This document shows, in pieces, positions 33,813-43,597 of a stretch of DNA of 64,000 nucleotides. Within the stretch, counting starts at the first letter, position 1; each line of letters opens with the position of its first letter. The notes below the pieces were generated by a model, which saw nothing but the letters and a program-made list of their open reading frames with translations, ran no database searches and had not been told where the DNA came from. Made by a program: the position numbers and the translations under genes. The DNA is taken from contig JAXMAM010000011.1 in NCBI GenBank assembly GCA_046350455.1, forward strand, positions 1 through 64,000, read 5' to 3'. The stretch is from CAZXGD01 sp046350455 (GTDB taxonomy: Bacteria > Planctomycetota > Phycisphaerae > Phycisphaerales > SM1A02).

Positions 33813-35020
33813 GGGGCCGCCGGCCCGTCCTTGATCTCGACCGCCTTGGGGGTCACCTTGCTGCCCGGCCGGGCTCGCAGCACGCCCAGCACCACCACGC
33901 GGTCCGAGGGCTGCAGGCCCTCCGTCACCTCGCGCAGCGAGCCGCGCCGCTCACCCACCTTCACCCGCTTGACCTGCACAGTGTCCGTGTCGTCCACCAC
34001 CAGCGCAAACCGGCCGCTCTGGTCGGACAGCAGCGCTGCATCTGGAATCAGGATCGTCTGGTAGGTGGCGATGGGGACATGGAGGGACACGAACAAGCCA
34101 GGCAGGAGCTTCTCATCGGCGTTTGGAAACACGCTGCGAACGCGGAGCGTGCCTGTCTGCTGGTTCAGCTGGGGGTCGATGTAGTTGACCTCGCCGTTGA
34201 ACCGCATGGTGTCGTGGCCGGCAATGGTGAGGTAGACCTTCTGGCCATAGCCAGGGTTGGCTGGAACGGTGTCCGTGGCAGCGCCTCCAGGCTTTCCGGC
34301 GCCCAGCAGTTCCCGCACCATCAGGACATCCGATTCGCTGACGTCCACGTTCACGTAGACCACGCGCGTCTCCACCAGCGACGCCAGATAGGTGGGAGCG
34401 CCCTCTCCCACCAGGTTTCCCAGATCCACCTTGGATTCGGTCATCCGGCCGTCCATGGGTGCGTGGATGCGGCAGAACTCCAGGTTGAGCTTGGCGTTCT
34501 CCAGCGCAGCCTTTTCGGACGCCAGCTGCGCCGCCATCGCATCGCGCCGCGCAGCCTTGATGATCGCGTCAATGCGGGGTCCAGCGTTCTGCGCCGCCAG
34601 CTCATCCGCCAGCTTGGCATCGTTGCGCGCACCCTCCAGCGCGGCAGCACTGGCTTCCACCTGCGCCTTGGCGCGGTCCACCGCCGCCTTGTACTGACGC
34701 TCGTCAATCACGTAGAGCAGATCGCCCTTCTTGACGCGCTGTCCCTCCTTGAACGCCATCTCCTCCAGGAATCCCTGCACACGCGCCCGCAGCTCCACCG
34801 TGGCCTCTGGCGTGACCTGCCCGGTGTAGACCAGCTCGCGCGTGACCTCCTTCTGCAGCGGGTGGGCCACGTCAACTTCAGGGGGCGGTGGCGGCGCGTA
34901 GGTGTTCTTCTCGTCGGCGTTCGTGCAGGCGCCGATCACCGGCAGCATCACCAGCAGCGCTGCGCCCACCCCGCGGATGCGCCGCCGGAGCAGACCAGAT
35001 TGGGTATCGCAGTGCATCAT
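33809..35020 (-). CDS. RND periplasmic adaptor (membrane fusion protein), lipoprotein
   Basis: This 403-residue AcrA-like protein bridges pump and outer-membrane channel. It has a lipobox (VIGAC, Cys32), then a lipoyl-like and helical-hairpin region (VELRARVQGFLEEMAFKEGQRVKKGDLLY, about 75-105), a beta-barrel (about 215-300) and a membrane-proximal domain (SLREVTEGLQPSDRVVVLG). Start and stop overlap its neighbours as ATGA, so translation is coupled along the operon. Confidence 0.95.
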   Translation of the reverse strand: MMHCDTQSGLLRRRIRGVGAALLVMLPVIGACTNADEKNTYAPPPPPEVDVAHPLQKEVTRELVYTGQVTPEATVELRARVQGFLEEMAFKEGQRVKKGDLLYVIDERQYKAAVDRAKAQVEASAAALEGARNDAKLADELAAQNAGPRIDAIIKAARRDAMAAQLASEKAALENAKLNLEFCRIHAPMDGRMTESKVDLGNLVGEGAPTYLASLVETRVVYVNVDVSESDVLMVRELLGAGKPGGAATDTVPANPGYGQKVYLTIAGHDTMRFNGEVNYIDPQLNQQTGTLRVRSVFPNADEKLLPGLFVSLHVPIATYQTILIPDAALLSDQSGRFALVVDDTDTVQVKRVKVGERRGSLREVTEGLQPSDRVVVLGVLRARPGSKVTPKAVEIKDGPAAP

Positions 35021-36636
35021 TGTTTGTTTTCCTTCTTGGGCACCGTCGCCCCGCCCGCACCCTCAAGGTCGCTCTGCGGCCGCTTGAAGAAGAAGTCCGA
35101 GCCCTTCGACCAGTCCGGATTCAGCACATCGCCCCAGTCCACCGTGGCGCGCATGCGCTCCACCGTGGCTTGATTCACCAGCTCCGAGTCGCCCCGGATC
35201 TCCCACCCGCCACCCATGGCGCGATACGCCGCGATCGCCCCCAGCGCGATGCTGGCACGCGCATCCACGGACAGGTCCTCCTGCTGCAGGAGCACTGTCT
35301 GGGCATCGTTCACGCGGATGAAGTCCACTGCGCCGGCGCGATACTGGATGAGCGAGATCTCCACGCTTCGCTTGGCAGACATCACGCCCTCGACCAGCTT
35401 GCGGCTCCGCTCACGTGAGCGAAGGAACCTGGAGATGCCTCGTTCCACTTCGGCGGCGGCCCGAATCACGCTCTCCTCGTAGTTGGAGACCGCCTGCTCG
35501 AAGATCGCGTCCTGCGCGCGCACCGCCCCGATGATCCTTCCGTAGTTCAGGATGGGCCAGTCAATCTGCAGGCCGATGAAGCCCTCGAAAGAGTCGCCAT
35601 CGAAGATGTTGCCCAGCTCGGGCGTCCGCAGGCCCTTGTAGTTGCTGCTGGCAAATCCAGTCATGCCTGCGATCGAGATGCGTGGCAGCAGCTCTGTCTC
35701 GGCCTCGCCGATCCGCGCGCACTCCGCCCTGCAGATCTGCTCTGCCGCACGCACGTCGGGCCGACGGCGCAGCAGGTCCGCGGGGATGCCGACCGCGATG
35801 CGGGCCGGGGCCTCCGGCACCGTTGGGGTTGCGCCGTTGGGAGGAGTCAGGATGTCGCGGAGCGTGCTCGGTGTCCTCCCCAGCAGCACGCACAGGGAGA
35901 GCTGCGTGTCTCGAATGGCGTCGAGCAAGGCGGGAATCAACGCCTCGGTGTTCTTGAGCGTGGACTCCGCGGTGGTCACATCCAGCTCTGACACAGCGCC
36001 GGCCTTGTGCCGGATGCGCGTGAGCTCAAGCGTGGCCAGCTGAAGATCCGCGTTCTTGCGCGCGATTTCAAGGCGCTCCTCCAGCGAGCGGAGCAGGACG
36101 TAGCTGGACGCAACCTCGGCCACCAGGCTGACAAGCACCTGGTCGTAGTTCGCAAGCGATGCAAGCACCTCGGCGTCCGCCGCTTCGATGCCCCGGCGGA
36201 ACTTGCCCCAGACGTCAATCTCCCACACAGCCTGCAGGCCGACCTCGTCAAAGCCGTAGGAGCGGTCGCCCTCGCCACCCGGCACGTTGGCGCTCAGCTG
36301 GTTTGCACTGACGCTGCCGAACGCGGCCTGCGTCTGAGGAAAGAACCGTCCAACAGCGATTCCCCGGCGGGCCCGCGCCTCGATCACCCGAAGCCCAGCG
36401 GTGCGCAGCGTGAAGTTCTCGCGATACGCCTCATCCACCAGCGCATTGAGGATCGGGTCGTGGAAGACCCGCCACCAAGCTGGCGACAGCTCCTCCTCTG
36501 AGAGTCGCTCATCGCCACCTGTCGGCTCGATCCACGCTGGGTTGACCTCGGTGGTCGTCTTGGTGTAGTCGGGGCCAACCATGCAGCCCGAGACAACAAG
36601 GACCGCGAGCCCAGGAAGCGCAGCACGCTTCACCAT
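35017..36636 (-). CDS. Outer-membrane efflux protein, OprM/NodT type lipoprotein
   Basis: This 539-residue TolC-family protein forms the exit duct. A lipoprotein signal (LPGLAVLVVSGC, Cys18) leads to the family opening MVGPDY, and two similar halves of long helices with beta strands follow (RRPDVRAAEQ marks the start of the second half). The start at 36636 is chosen because the signal begins there; the frame is open to 36669. It is first in the order channel, adaptor, pump, small membrane protein, VIT1-like protein. Confidence 0.94.
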   Translation of the reverse strand: MVKRAALPGLAVLVVSGCMVGPDYTKTTTEVNPAWIEPTGGDERLSEEELSPAWWRVFHDPILNALVDEAYRENFTLRTAGLRVIEARARRGIAVGRFFPQTQAAFGSVSANQLSANVPGGEGDRSYGFDEVGLQAVWEIDVWGKFRRGIEAADAEVLASLANYDQVLVSLVAEVASSYVLLRSLEERLEIARKNADLQLATLELTRIRHKAGAVSELDVTTAESTLKNTEALIPALLDAIRDTQLSLCVLLGRTPSTLRDILTPPNGATPTVPEAPARIAVGIPADLLRRRPDVRAAEQICRAECARIGEAETELLPRISIAGMTGFASSNYKGLRTPELGNIFDGDSFEGFIGLQIDWPILNYGRIIGAVRAQDAIFEQAVSNYEESVIRAAAEVERGISRFLRSRERSRKLVEGVMSAKRSVEISLIQYRAGAVDFIRVNDAQTVLLQQEDLSVDARASIALGAIAAYRAMGGGWEIRGDSELVNQATVERMRATVDWGDVLNPDWSKGSDFFFKRPQSDLEGAGGATVPKKENKQ

Positions 36637-36749
36637 GGCTCGGGCGGAAAAGGCAAGGCAGGCAGGCATGACGAGGCGCGCTGACGCCAGGCGCGCGGAT
36701 CCATGCTAGCCGGAGGCGCAAGGGAGCGGTGAATCCACTCCAGAGGCAG

Positions 36750-39287
36750 TCAGGGTTGCACTCCAACCCAGCTGCCCAACAACAAGCCCAGGTCTGTGCC
36801 ATCCACCACGCCGCTCTGGTCAAGATCTGCAGGGCATGGAGCCTCCCGGCCACCTGTGCAGGGGCCCCAGGCGTCCAACAGGATCCCAAGATCCGTCCCG
36901 TCAATCACGCCATCGGCATTCAGATCTGCGGGTATTCGGCTGGAAACACAGGGGTTCAGGACAGCCATGCAGCCGTCCCCAGCTGGCGAGAGCGCAAAGC
37001 TCCCACCAATCATCAGCCGCTGGTCGGGCGCAACTGCCAACGCAAGAACCGCGGTCTGGCTGTACGGCAAGAAGCCGCTGACGCCGCCAAGATCCGAACG
37101 CCAGCGCGCTCCATCCCAAAGCGCCAGGTTGGAAGCCAACGATCCTCCCGCAGCGGCAAACTGCCCGCCCACCACCAGACTGGCTGGCGAAGTAGCGCCC
37201 CCTGTTCTCCAGACCGCCAGGGCTTGCGCGCTACCCGCTGCGCCTTGCGGGTCCGTGGAAGCGTCGAGCCCCAACCCAAGCGGCGACCACGATGCGCCAT
37301 CCCATGCTGCGACACCACGGGCTGACGCTCCCCCAGCGGTGGTGAACGAACCACCTGCGCACAGGACGCGTCGGCCCGCAATTGGGTCGAGGAACGAAGC
37401 CAGGCTGAGCACTGTGCCGTTGGTTCCTTCGCCCAGCGGCTGCCAGTTGGTGCCAGTCCACCGCGCAACGTGATTCAGGACGGTGTTGCCTGCGGCCCAG
37501 AACACGCCGCCGGCGTAAAGCGCCGGTCCGGTGCCGTCATCGTGCACGGCCAGCGCATTCACCGTGCCGCTGATGGTGGCCAAGGGCGACCACGCTCCGC
37601 CAGACCAACGCGCCACGCCAAGCGATGGACTGATGAAGCTCCCTGCCACATAGAGGCATGGCCTACCGGTGGGATCTCCTTTCTGCACAGCCGCCAGTGC
37701 GTGAACCTGCCCGCCGCCAGCGATCCCGTTGCCCAGCGGCTGCCACGCGACACCATCCCATGCTGCGATCTTCTGCGCTGGCACACCACCCGCCAGCGAA
37801 AAGCTCCCAGCCGCGATCAAGCGCTGGCCGCTGCCCATGCCGTCATCAAACACCTCCAGGCAGTCAATGCTCCCGTCAAAGCCCACAAAGGGCTCCCATT
37901 CGCTGTTGCGCCATCGCGCCAGTCCGGTGGCCGGTGCCCCGCCCGCCGAGGTGAAACTTCCGCACACGTACAAGAGTGGGCCATCACCCACCCCATCGTC
38001 AAAGTACACAGCGCTGCGAACCGTGCCGTTCAAGTTGGCATTGATCGGCTGCCACGCGTTGCCGTTCCAGCGTGCAATGTTGCGCGCAGGCACCCCTCCG
38101 GCGGTGGTGAACCGTCCTCCAACCAGTAGCGCGAGTCGTCCATCGAGCAAAGTGGTCCAGAGCGCGCTCCACGCTTGGTACGAGACGCCCGCACCCAGTG
38201 GCGCCCACCCGCTGCCAGTCCACCGAGCCAAGCCATTCAGAGGGCTGCCCTGAAACAACCCGCCTGAGCCGGTCACGATCAACGTGTCCGGTGCGCCTCC
38301 CTCTGCGGATTCTGACGGAAGCGCTGCAAGAGAGGAGGCGCCGTTGCCATCGCTCGGAAAGTTGAGGCCCGGCGGCATGGGCTGCCACGCGCCGGCCCGC
38401 CACATGGCAACCCAGCGGCTCTCGTAGGGCCCTGCACCGAGAAAGTACCCGGCTGCCACCAAGGTGGATGGCCCACCAGTGCCATCGCGATAGGAGCACA
38501 GCGCATTGACCTGTCCGTTCCACATGCCGCTGTCCAGGGGCTGCCAGGCGCTGCCAGTCCACTTTGCAATGCGGTTCACGGTGGTGGTTCCTGATTTTTC
38601 GAAGGCACCACCAGCAAAGATCGCCGGTCCAGTTCCATCATCGTGCACGTGCAGCGCGAAAACCCGCTGATCAAGGCCCTGACCCAGCGCCGCCCACTTT
38701 CCACCGGACCACTTGGCCACATTGCGGGCCACCTGCCCACCAATCACGGTGAACTCGCCTCCCACATAGAGCGCTGGCCCATCCGAGTCATTGAAGGAAG
38801 CCAGGGCATAAATTTTCCCCGCATACGTGTCGAGCAGGCTGGTCCACTCGCTTCCGTCCCAGCGCGCGAGACCGTTGGCAGGCACACCGCCAATCACCGA
38901 GAAGTATCCCGCTGCGTAGAGCGCAGGCCCGCTGCCATCGTCGTGCACGCACAGCGTTCGGACATAGCCAGCCGGCGTACCTGGCAACGGCTGCCACGTG
39001 GCTCCATCCCAGACTGCGATGCCCTCTGCCGGCGCCCCGTTGGCCAGCGAGAACTTTCCTGCGGCATAGATCCTGGGACCGTGCCCGGAATGGTCGTCAA
39101 ACTCGGCCAGGGCGAAGACACTCAAGTCCGGGTCCCCGTTCATGGAACCAGGCGACCCAAAGCCAGTGGCCGCTGCGCCAAAAACAGGCTGCCATGCCGG
39201 CTCGCACTCGTCAGCCGCTGCCTGCGGGCAGTGGAGAAGGAGTGCTGCTGCAGAGGCCACGCACCACGCTGGAAGGCAGAGTCCCAC
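36750..39287 (-). CDS. Secreted multi-bladed propeller-like protein with dockerin-like repeats
   Basis: This exported protein has about 845 residues. About twelve repeats of roughly 55-65 residues share the phrases ALYAGGxF, GGVPARNIARWNG and WQPLGxG, as in bacterial Kelch/WD-like propellers. Two dockerin-like loops end it (GVIDGTDLGILLDAWG and GVVDGTDLGLLLGSWV). The frame is open to 39491. GTG at 39287 is preferred because a signal peptide (VGLCLPAWCVASAAALLLHC...AAA) starts there with GGAGG just before it, although the spacing is short, so the start is uncertain. Binding partners are unknown. Confidence 0.82.
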   Translation of the reverse strand: MGLCLPAWCVASAAALLLHCPQAAADECEPAWQPVFGAAATGFGSPGSMNGDPDLSVFALAEFDDHSGHGPRIYAAGKFSLANGAPAEGIAVWDGATWQPLPGTPAGYVRTLCVHDDGSGPALYAAGYFSVIGGVPANGLARWDGSEWTSLLDTYAGKIYALASFNDSDGPALYVGGEFTVIGGQVARNVAKWSGGKWAALGQGLDQRVFALHVHDDGTGPAIFAGGAFEKSGTTTVNRIAKWTGSAWQPLDSGMWNGQVNALCSYRDGTGGPSTLVAAGYFLGAGPYESRWVAMWRAGAWQPMPPGLNFPSDGNGASSLAALPSESAEGGAPDTLIVTGSGGLFQGSPLNGLARWTGSGWAPLGAGVSYQAWSALWTTLLDGRLALLVGGRFTTAGGVPARNIARWNGNAWQPINANLNGTVRSAVYFDDGVGDGPLLYVCGSFTSAGGAPATGLARWRNSEWEPFVGFDGSIDCLEVFDDGMGSGQRLIAAGSFSLAGGVPAQKIAAWDGVAWQPLGNGIAGGGQVHALAAVQKGDPTGRPCLYVAGSFISPSLGVARWSGGAWSPLATISGTVNALAVHDDGTGPALYAGGVFWAAGNTVLNHVARWTGTNWQPLGEGTNGTVLSLASFLDPIAGRRVLCAGGSFTTAGGASARGVAAWDGASWSPLGLGLDASTDPQGAAGSAQALAVWRTGGATSPASLVVGGQFAAAGGSLASNLALWDGARWRSDLGGVSGFLPYSQTAVLALAVAPDQRLMIGGSFALSPAGDGCMAVLNPCVSSRIPADLNADGVIDGTDLGILLDAWGPCTGGREAPCPADLDQSGVVDGTDLGLLLGSWVGVQP

Positions 39288-39481
39288 ACCTCCAGATACG
39301 CGAGACTGCAGTGGACTTATGAGTACATCATTACGATGTCTGCAGCGTGGCTCAAGAGGCCTCCGCCAGTTCCTGCCACCCTCCGATACACCGCAACGTG
39401 AGCCTTCCTCAGAGGCCCGCTGCACCATCCTGTGACGCGTCTGCGTCAATAGCAGCCACGCCGCCAGGCCCGCTCGCGGCG

Positions 39482-40723
39482 TCAGCTCCACAGCGTAGCG
39501 ATCGGCACGGCGAACATGCCGTCACCGAATCCCACGGTGAGTTCTCCGTCATAGGCCACCACGCCGCATGCAAACCGCATTCCAGAGGCCTCCCGCAGCG
39601 CCTTCAGGCCGTTGAAGTCCGAAGCGCGAACGGTGGACGAAGCCTTCACTTCTACGCCGCTGACGCGACCCGCGCCATGCTCGAGCACGATGTCAACCTC
39701 CGCTCCATCGCGGTGCCGGAAATGGCTGAAGCCGATCCGTTCATCGAGGCCCGACGCCTGCCTGCGAAGTTCGAGGTACACGAATGACTCCAGCATCTGC
39801 CCAAAGGCGTCCCGATCCGCCCAGAGCGCCTCGGCGGAGAGCCCGAGCAGCGCACAGCCCAGGCCCGTGTCGGCCATGTGCACCTTTGGTCCCTTCACCA
39901 GCCTGCTGATGCGATTGGTGTGCCAGGCAGGCAGTTCCTCGACCAGGAAGAGCCGCTCCAACAGCGTGACGTATTCACGAATCGTCGGGCGACTGAGACC
40001 GAAGGGGCTCGAAAGATCGCTGATGTTCAGCGTCCGGGCGGACTGTCCTGCGACCAGTTCCAGCAGCCTTGGCAGCGCGTCGAGGGAAGCGATTCGCGCC
40101 ATCGACCGAACATCCCGCTGCACAATCGTCTCCACATAGTCCCGGTGCCACCTTGCCCGGCGCGACGCGGTCGGCAACGGCAGGAGGGCCGGGAAACCAC
40201 CCTGAACGATGCGCTCGGCGAGCCTCGCACCCTGGCGAGTCGCCGTATCCATCGCGAACCGGCCCGCGATCAACCGCTCGAGGAACACGGGCCGCGACCT
40301 TGCCAGTTCGCACTGGGCGAGCGGATGCAACCGCACGATTGCCATGCGGCCCGCCAACGAGTCGGACAGCGTCGGCAGCAACAGCACGTTCGACGACCCG
40401 GTGAGCAGGAACCGTCCTGGGGTTCGATGGCGGTCGACCGCCATCTTCAGGGAGAGGAAGAGCCCGGGCACACGCTGAACCTCGTCCAGGATCACGCGAT
40501 CGGGAAGGTCCGCGACGAATCCCGCAGGGTCGGACTGTGCGAGATTCAGGACGGCCGGGTCATCGAATGTAAGCGACCGATAGCCGCGGCGGGCGCCGTA
40601 CTCCATCGCCAGCGTCGACTTGCCGGACTGCCGTGGCCCATGGATGAGCACGACCGGGGAGTCCTGCATGGCCTCGGCAAGTGGTCCGGCTGCGAGGCGT
40701 GGGAGCAGGCGATCGGGAGGCAT
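39482..40723 (-). CDS. AAA ATPase with DUF4143 domain
   Basis: This 413-residue protein has an AAA_14-type ATPase (Walker A GPRQSGKST at 29-37, Walker B RVILDE at 76-81, then LTGSSNVLLLP) and a C-terminal DUF4143 domain (YVTLLERLFLVEELPAW, then VEVKASSTVRASDFNGLKAL, resembling a nuclease-like core). This family is widespread, scattered and often horizontally transferred; its function is unclear, with a toxin/defence link proposed. It stands alone between unrelated genes, consistent with acquisition. Confidence 0.93.
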   Translation of the reverse strand: MPPDRLLPRLAAGPLAEAMQDSPVVLIHGPRQSGKSTLAMEYGARRGYRSLTFDDPAVLNLAQSDPAGFVADLPDRVILDEVQRVPGLFLSLKMAVDRHRTPGRFLLTGSSNVLLLPTLSDSLAGRMAIVRLHPLAQCELARSRPVFLERLIAGRFAMDTATRQGARLAERIVQGGFPALLPLPTASRRARWHRDYVETIVQRDVRSMARIASLDALPRLLELVAGQSARTLNISDLSSPFGLSRPTIREYVTLLERLFLVEELPAWHTNRISRLVKGPKVHMADTGLGCALLGLSAEALWADRDAFGQMLESFVYLELRRQASGLDERIGFSHFRHRDGAEVDIVLEHGAGRVSGVEVKASSTVRASDFNGLKALREASGMRFACGVVAYDGELTVGFGDGMFAVPIATLWS

Positions 40724-40824
40724 CCCCGAATTGTAAGTTCAATCCTCGCGGATTGCAAGGTTTAGTTCCGCCGATTGAAGACCTCTGGTGTCACAGGAAG
40801 CCGTCAGCCCGCCGGCGGCAGCAC

Positions 40825-42321
40825 TCACACCCTCCCCATCGCCCTTTCCAGCACCTGGAATACCGGGGTCCACTGCTCCGGCTCCATCACGCCCACGGGG
40901 GGCAGCATGCGGATGTGAAATGGGCCGTGACCGGCGTAGAAGACCATGAGGCCTTCCTCAAAGGCCACGTGCATCAGCTTCTGCACGCGCTCCTTGTCTC
41001 CGCCAAAGGGCGTAATGCGGCACATGCCGCCTGTGCCGCCCACAAACGCGCCTGGATCCTGCGGCCCGCCTGCCTTGCGGCCCATCGGATAGGTGACTGG
41101 CGGGAACCACTCTGGGTGCTTCTGCACCAGCGCCAGCGCGTGGCGGTGGAAGGCAGCGTGCAGCTTGGCAATGCGCCCTTCGTGGCCGTAGTAGCCGCCG
41201 TCGCGCAGGGTCTCCAGTGCAGCGCGGCCCACGGCAAAGGCGCTGCTGCTGGCGGTGAACGTGCCGCTCAGGAGGCCCGGCTTGGGGTTCATCTCTGCTG
41301 ACAGGAGGCACGCGCACGCCTGGCTCATCTTGCCCAGCGTCAGCACGTCCACGTACTCCGCCAGCCCAAGCCGCTCAAAGCAGAACATGCTCTCTGTGCG
41401 GCCAAAGGTCTGCACTTCGTCGTCCCACACGGGGATCTTGTGCGCCTTGCACACCTCCATGAGCGCCACAAAGAACTCGCGCGGCGCTGTGTTGAAGCCA
41501 CCCTCGCCCTGCACCAGCTCCATGGCAAAGCACGCGTGCTGGCCTGGGTAGCGGTGGATGTACTGCTCCAGGTGCCACACCGCCATGTCAATGCAGCGCG
41601 GCCCCATCTGCGCGTCGTAGAAGGGCATGTAGTCCACCAGCGTGCTCAGCGGCAGGCCCTGGCGGTACGCCGCGGTGTCGCCAATCTGCGACATGGTGAT
41701 GCTGCGCCCCATGAAGCAGTCCTGGAAGGCCAGGATGCGCGGCGCGCCGTTGGTCTTCTGCATGCACACCTTGAGCGCGGCCTCGTTGACCATGCAGCCG
41801 CTGTTGCTGACAAAGGCGTGCTGCAGCCGGCTGCCAGCGCGGCGTGCCTCTGCCACCAGCAGCTCTGCAAACGCCACGCTGTCTGCGTTGCTGGTCAGGT
41901 TGCCCTGCATGCACAGGTCGCTCAGGCTGCCCTCCAGCGCTGCGCGCACCATGCGGGCGTCGCTGTGCCCAAACATGTGCACGCCAATGCCGTTCAGCAT
42001 GTCCCACTTCACGCTTCCATCGGCAAGCTGCACCAGCGGGCCGTTGCCCAGGCCCACGCCCATGTAGGGCATGAGCGGCGCGCGTCCGCGCACGCCCGCC
42101 GTGCGCTCCATGAATTGCTGGAAGGTCTGCTTGTGCTCGGCCGTGGCTGGCTTGGACTGCGTGATGCTGGCCTGCGCGCGCGCCAGTTCTGCCAGGATGC
42201 CATCCACGTGCCGCTGCACCGCTGGATTGAGGGCGAGCGGAGAGGGCGCGGTGCTGACCGTGTTGGACATGGTGGGTGCCTGCGTGGGTGCGTGAGCGAC
42301 AGAAGCGTGCGTGTCAGGCAT
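40825..42321 (-). CDS. Class III PLP-dependent aminotransferase
   Basis: This aminotransferase of about 498 residues moves an amino group from an omega- or alpha-amine to an oxo acid using pyridoxal phosphate. Landmarks are the active-site region (VWDDEVQTFGRTESMFCFE, with the Asp that holds the PLP nitrogen) and the likely PLP lysine in LTLGKMSQ. The start at 42321 overlaps the M20 gene by eight bases; an ATG at 42270 (MSNTV) is an alternative and gives a more usual N-terminus. Being last in a dapF operon, it could serve lysine, ornithine or succinylornithine metabolism. Confidence 0.88.
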   Translation of the reverse strand: MPDTHASVAHAPTQAPTMSNTVSTAPSPLALNPAVQRHVDGILAELARAQASITQSKPATAEHKQTFQQFMERTAGVRGRAPLMPYMGVGLGNGPLVQLADGSVKWDMLNGIGVHMFGHSDARMVRAALEGSLSDLCMQGNLTSNADSVAFAELLVAEARRAGSRLQHAFVSNSGCMVNEAALKVCMQKTNGAPRILAFQDCFMGRSITMSQIGDTAAYRQGLPLSTLVDYMPFYDAQMGPRCIDMAVWHLEQYIHRYPGQHACFAMELVQGEGGFNTAPREFFVALMEVCKAHKIPVWDDEVQTFGRTESMFCFERLGLAEYVDVLTLGKMSQACACLLSAEMNPKPGLLSGTFTASSSAFAVGRAALETLRDGGYYGHEGRIAKLHAAFHRHALALVQKHPEWFPPVTYPMGRKAGGPQDPGAFVGGTGGMCRITPFGGDKERVQKLMHVAFEEGLMVFYAGHGPFHIRMLPPVGVMEPEQWTPVFQVLERAMGRV

Positions 42322-43597
42322 GGGAGGCTTCCGGAGTCTGGGTGCGAACCACGCCTGCATCTGGCAGGCGCAGCATGAAGAGCGCAGCCAGCTGCGCGCG
42401 ATCGGCCAGGCTGGCAAGCTCCATCCATTCATCGGTCCGGTGCAGGTTGCCGCCCCGCACGCCCAGAGTGTCCAGCACTGGCAGTCCCACCGCCTGCAGC
42501 GTGTTGCCGTCGCACACGCCGCCTGTGGAGCCAAAGGGCAGCTCATGGCCCAGGTCCTGGCTGCAGGCGCGGGCCAGCTCCGCCAGCCGCTCCACCTGCG
42601 GTGTGCAAGGCTTGGCTGGACGGTTGAACACGTGCCGCACCTCCACGCGGGGCAGCGCGCCAGCGTTGGTGGCGCCGCCGCTGTGATGGCCAGTGCCCGC
42701 CTGGAGCGCGTTCAGCGCCGCTGCCAGCGCTGCTTCTGCCTGCGCGTCTGCAAAGCGCACGTTGCCCCAGGCCAGGGCGTGGTCTGGCACGATGTTGGTG
42801 GTCACGCCGCCCACCAGCGGACCCACGTTCACCACGCGGCCAGCGCTGGGTGCGTGCTGCCCGTGAATGGCAGCCACTGCCTGGCAGAGCGCCAGCACGG
42901 CGCTGGCGCCCTTCTCTGGGTCGCGGCCCACATGCGCGCTGCGGCCAAAGGCCTCCAGCCGGAACTGCCCAGCCCCCATTCGGCTGGTGATGAGCGAACC
43001 ACCTGCGCCAGCTGGCTCAAAGACCAGGCCAACGTCGTGCTTGCGGCCCAGCTCCTGGAGCGCGGCCGCGCTGCCAAAGCTGCCTGTCTCTTCATCGGGC
43101 GTGAGCACAAAGCTCCAGCGCATCTGCTGCCCGCACGCGGCCAGCGCCGCCAGCGCTGCAAACGCCACCACCAGGCCGCCCTTCATGTCCACGCAGCCAG
43201 GGCCGGTCGCGCGGCCTTGGCCAGCGTCCTTCAGCTCCTGGAAGGCGCCATGCGGGTCATGCACTGTGTCAAAGTGGCCGCTCAGCAGGAGGCGCGGACC
43301 GCTGCCAGCGTGCTCGCCCACCAGCACATCCACCGGACCATGCTCTTCTGCGTGGCCAGGCTGCTCTTCTGCGCCAGGTGGCTCCAGCCAGTCTGGGCGC
43401 GGTGCGCAGGGAATGTCGCGCGTGGTGGCGCCCAGGCCGCGCAGCTTGCGCGCCAGCTGCGCGCGCTGCTTGTGCAGGCCGGGCCGGAAGCCACGCCCGG
43501 TGGGAATGGCCACCCACGCTGCCAGTTCATCCACCAGCTGCTGCTGCCGCGCTGCGATGGCAGCGCACACAGCCCGTTCTGTCTCAGTGAGCGCCAT
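42314..43597 (-). CDS. M20 family metallohydrolase (glutamate carboxypeptidase/deacylase type)
   Basis: This 427-residue zinc hydrolase cleaves an acyl-amino acid or peptide bond. The metal and catalytic motifs are present: SGHFDTVHD, GPGCVDMKGG, PDEETGS with the general base Glu, and GRSAHVG in the lid domain. The start at 43597 overlaps the dapF stop by 14 bases. M20 relatives include succinyl-DAP desuccinylase, acetylornithine deacetylase and glutamate carboxypeptidase; the exact substrate is open. Linked to dapF and an aminotransferase, an acyl-DAP or acyl-glutamate role is plausible. Confidence 0.88.
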   Translation of the reverse strand: MALTETERAVCAAIAARQQQLVDELAAWVAIPTGRGFRPGLHKQRAQLARKLRGLGATTRDIPCAPRPDWLEPPGAEEQPGHAEEHGPVDVLVGEHAGSGPRLLLSGHFDTVHDPHGAFQELKDAGQGRATGPGCVDMKGGLVVAFAALAALAACGQQMRWSFVLTPDEETGSFGSAAALQELGRKHDVGLVFEPAGAGGSLITSRMGAGQFRLEAFGRSAHVGRDPEKGASAVLALCQAVAAIHGQHAPSAGRVVNVGPLVGGVTTNIVPDHALAWGNVRFADAQAEAALAAALNALQAGTGHHSGGATNAGALPRVEVRHVFNRPAKPCTPQVERLAELARACSQDLGHELPFGSTGGVCDGNTLQAVGLPVLDTLGVRGGNLHRTDEWMELASLADRAQLAALFMLRLPDAGVVRTQTPEASHA

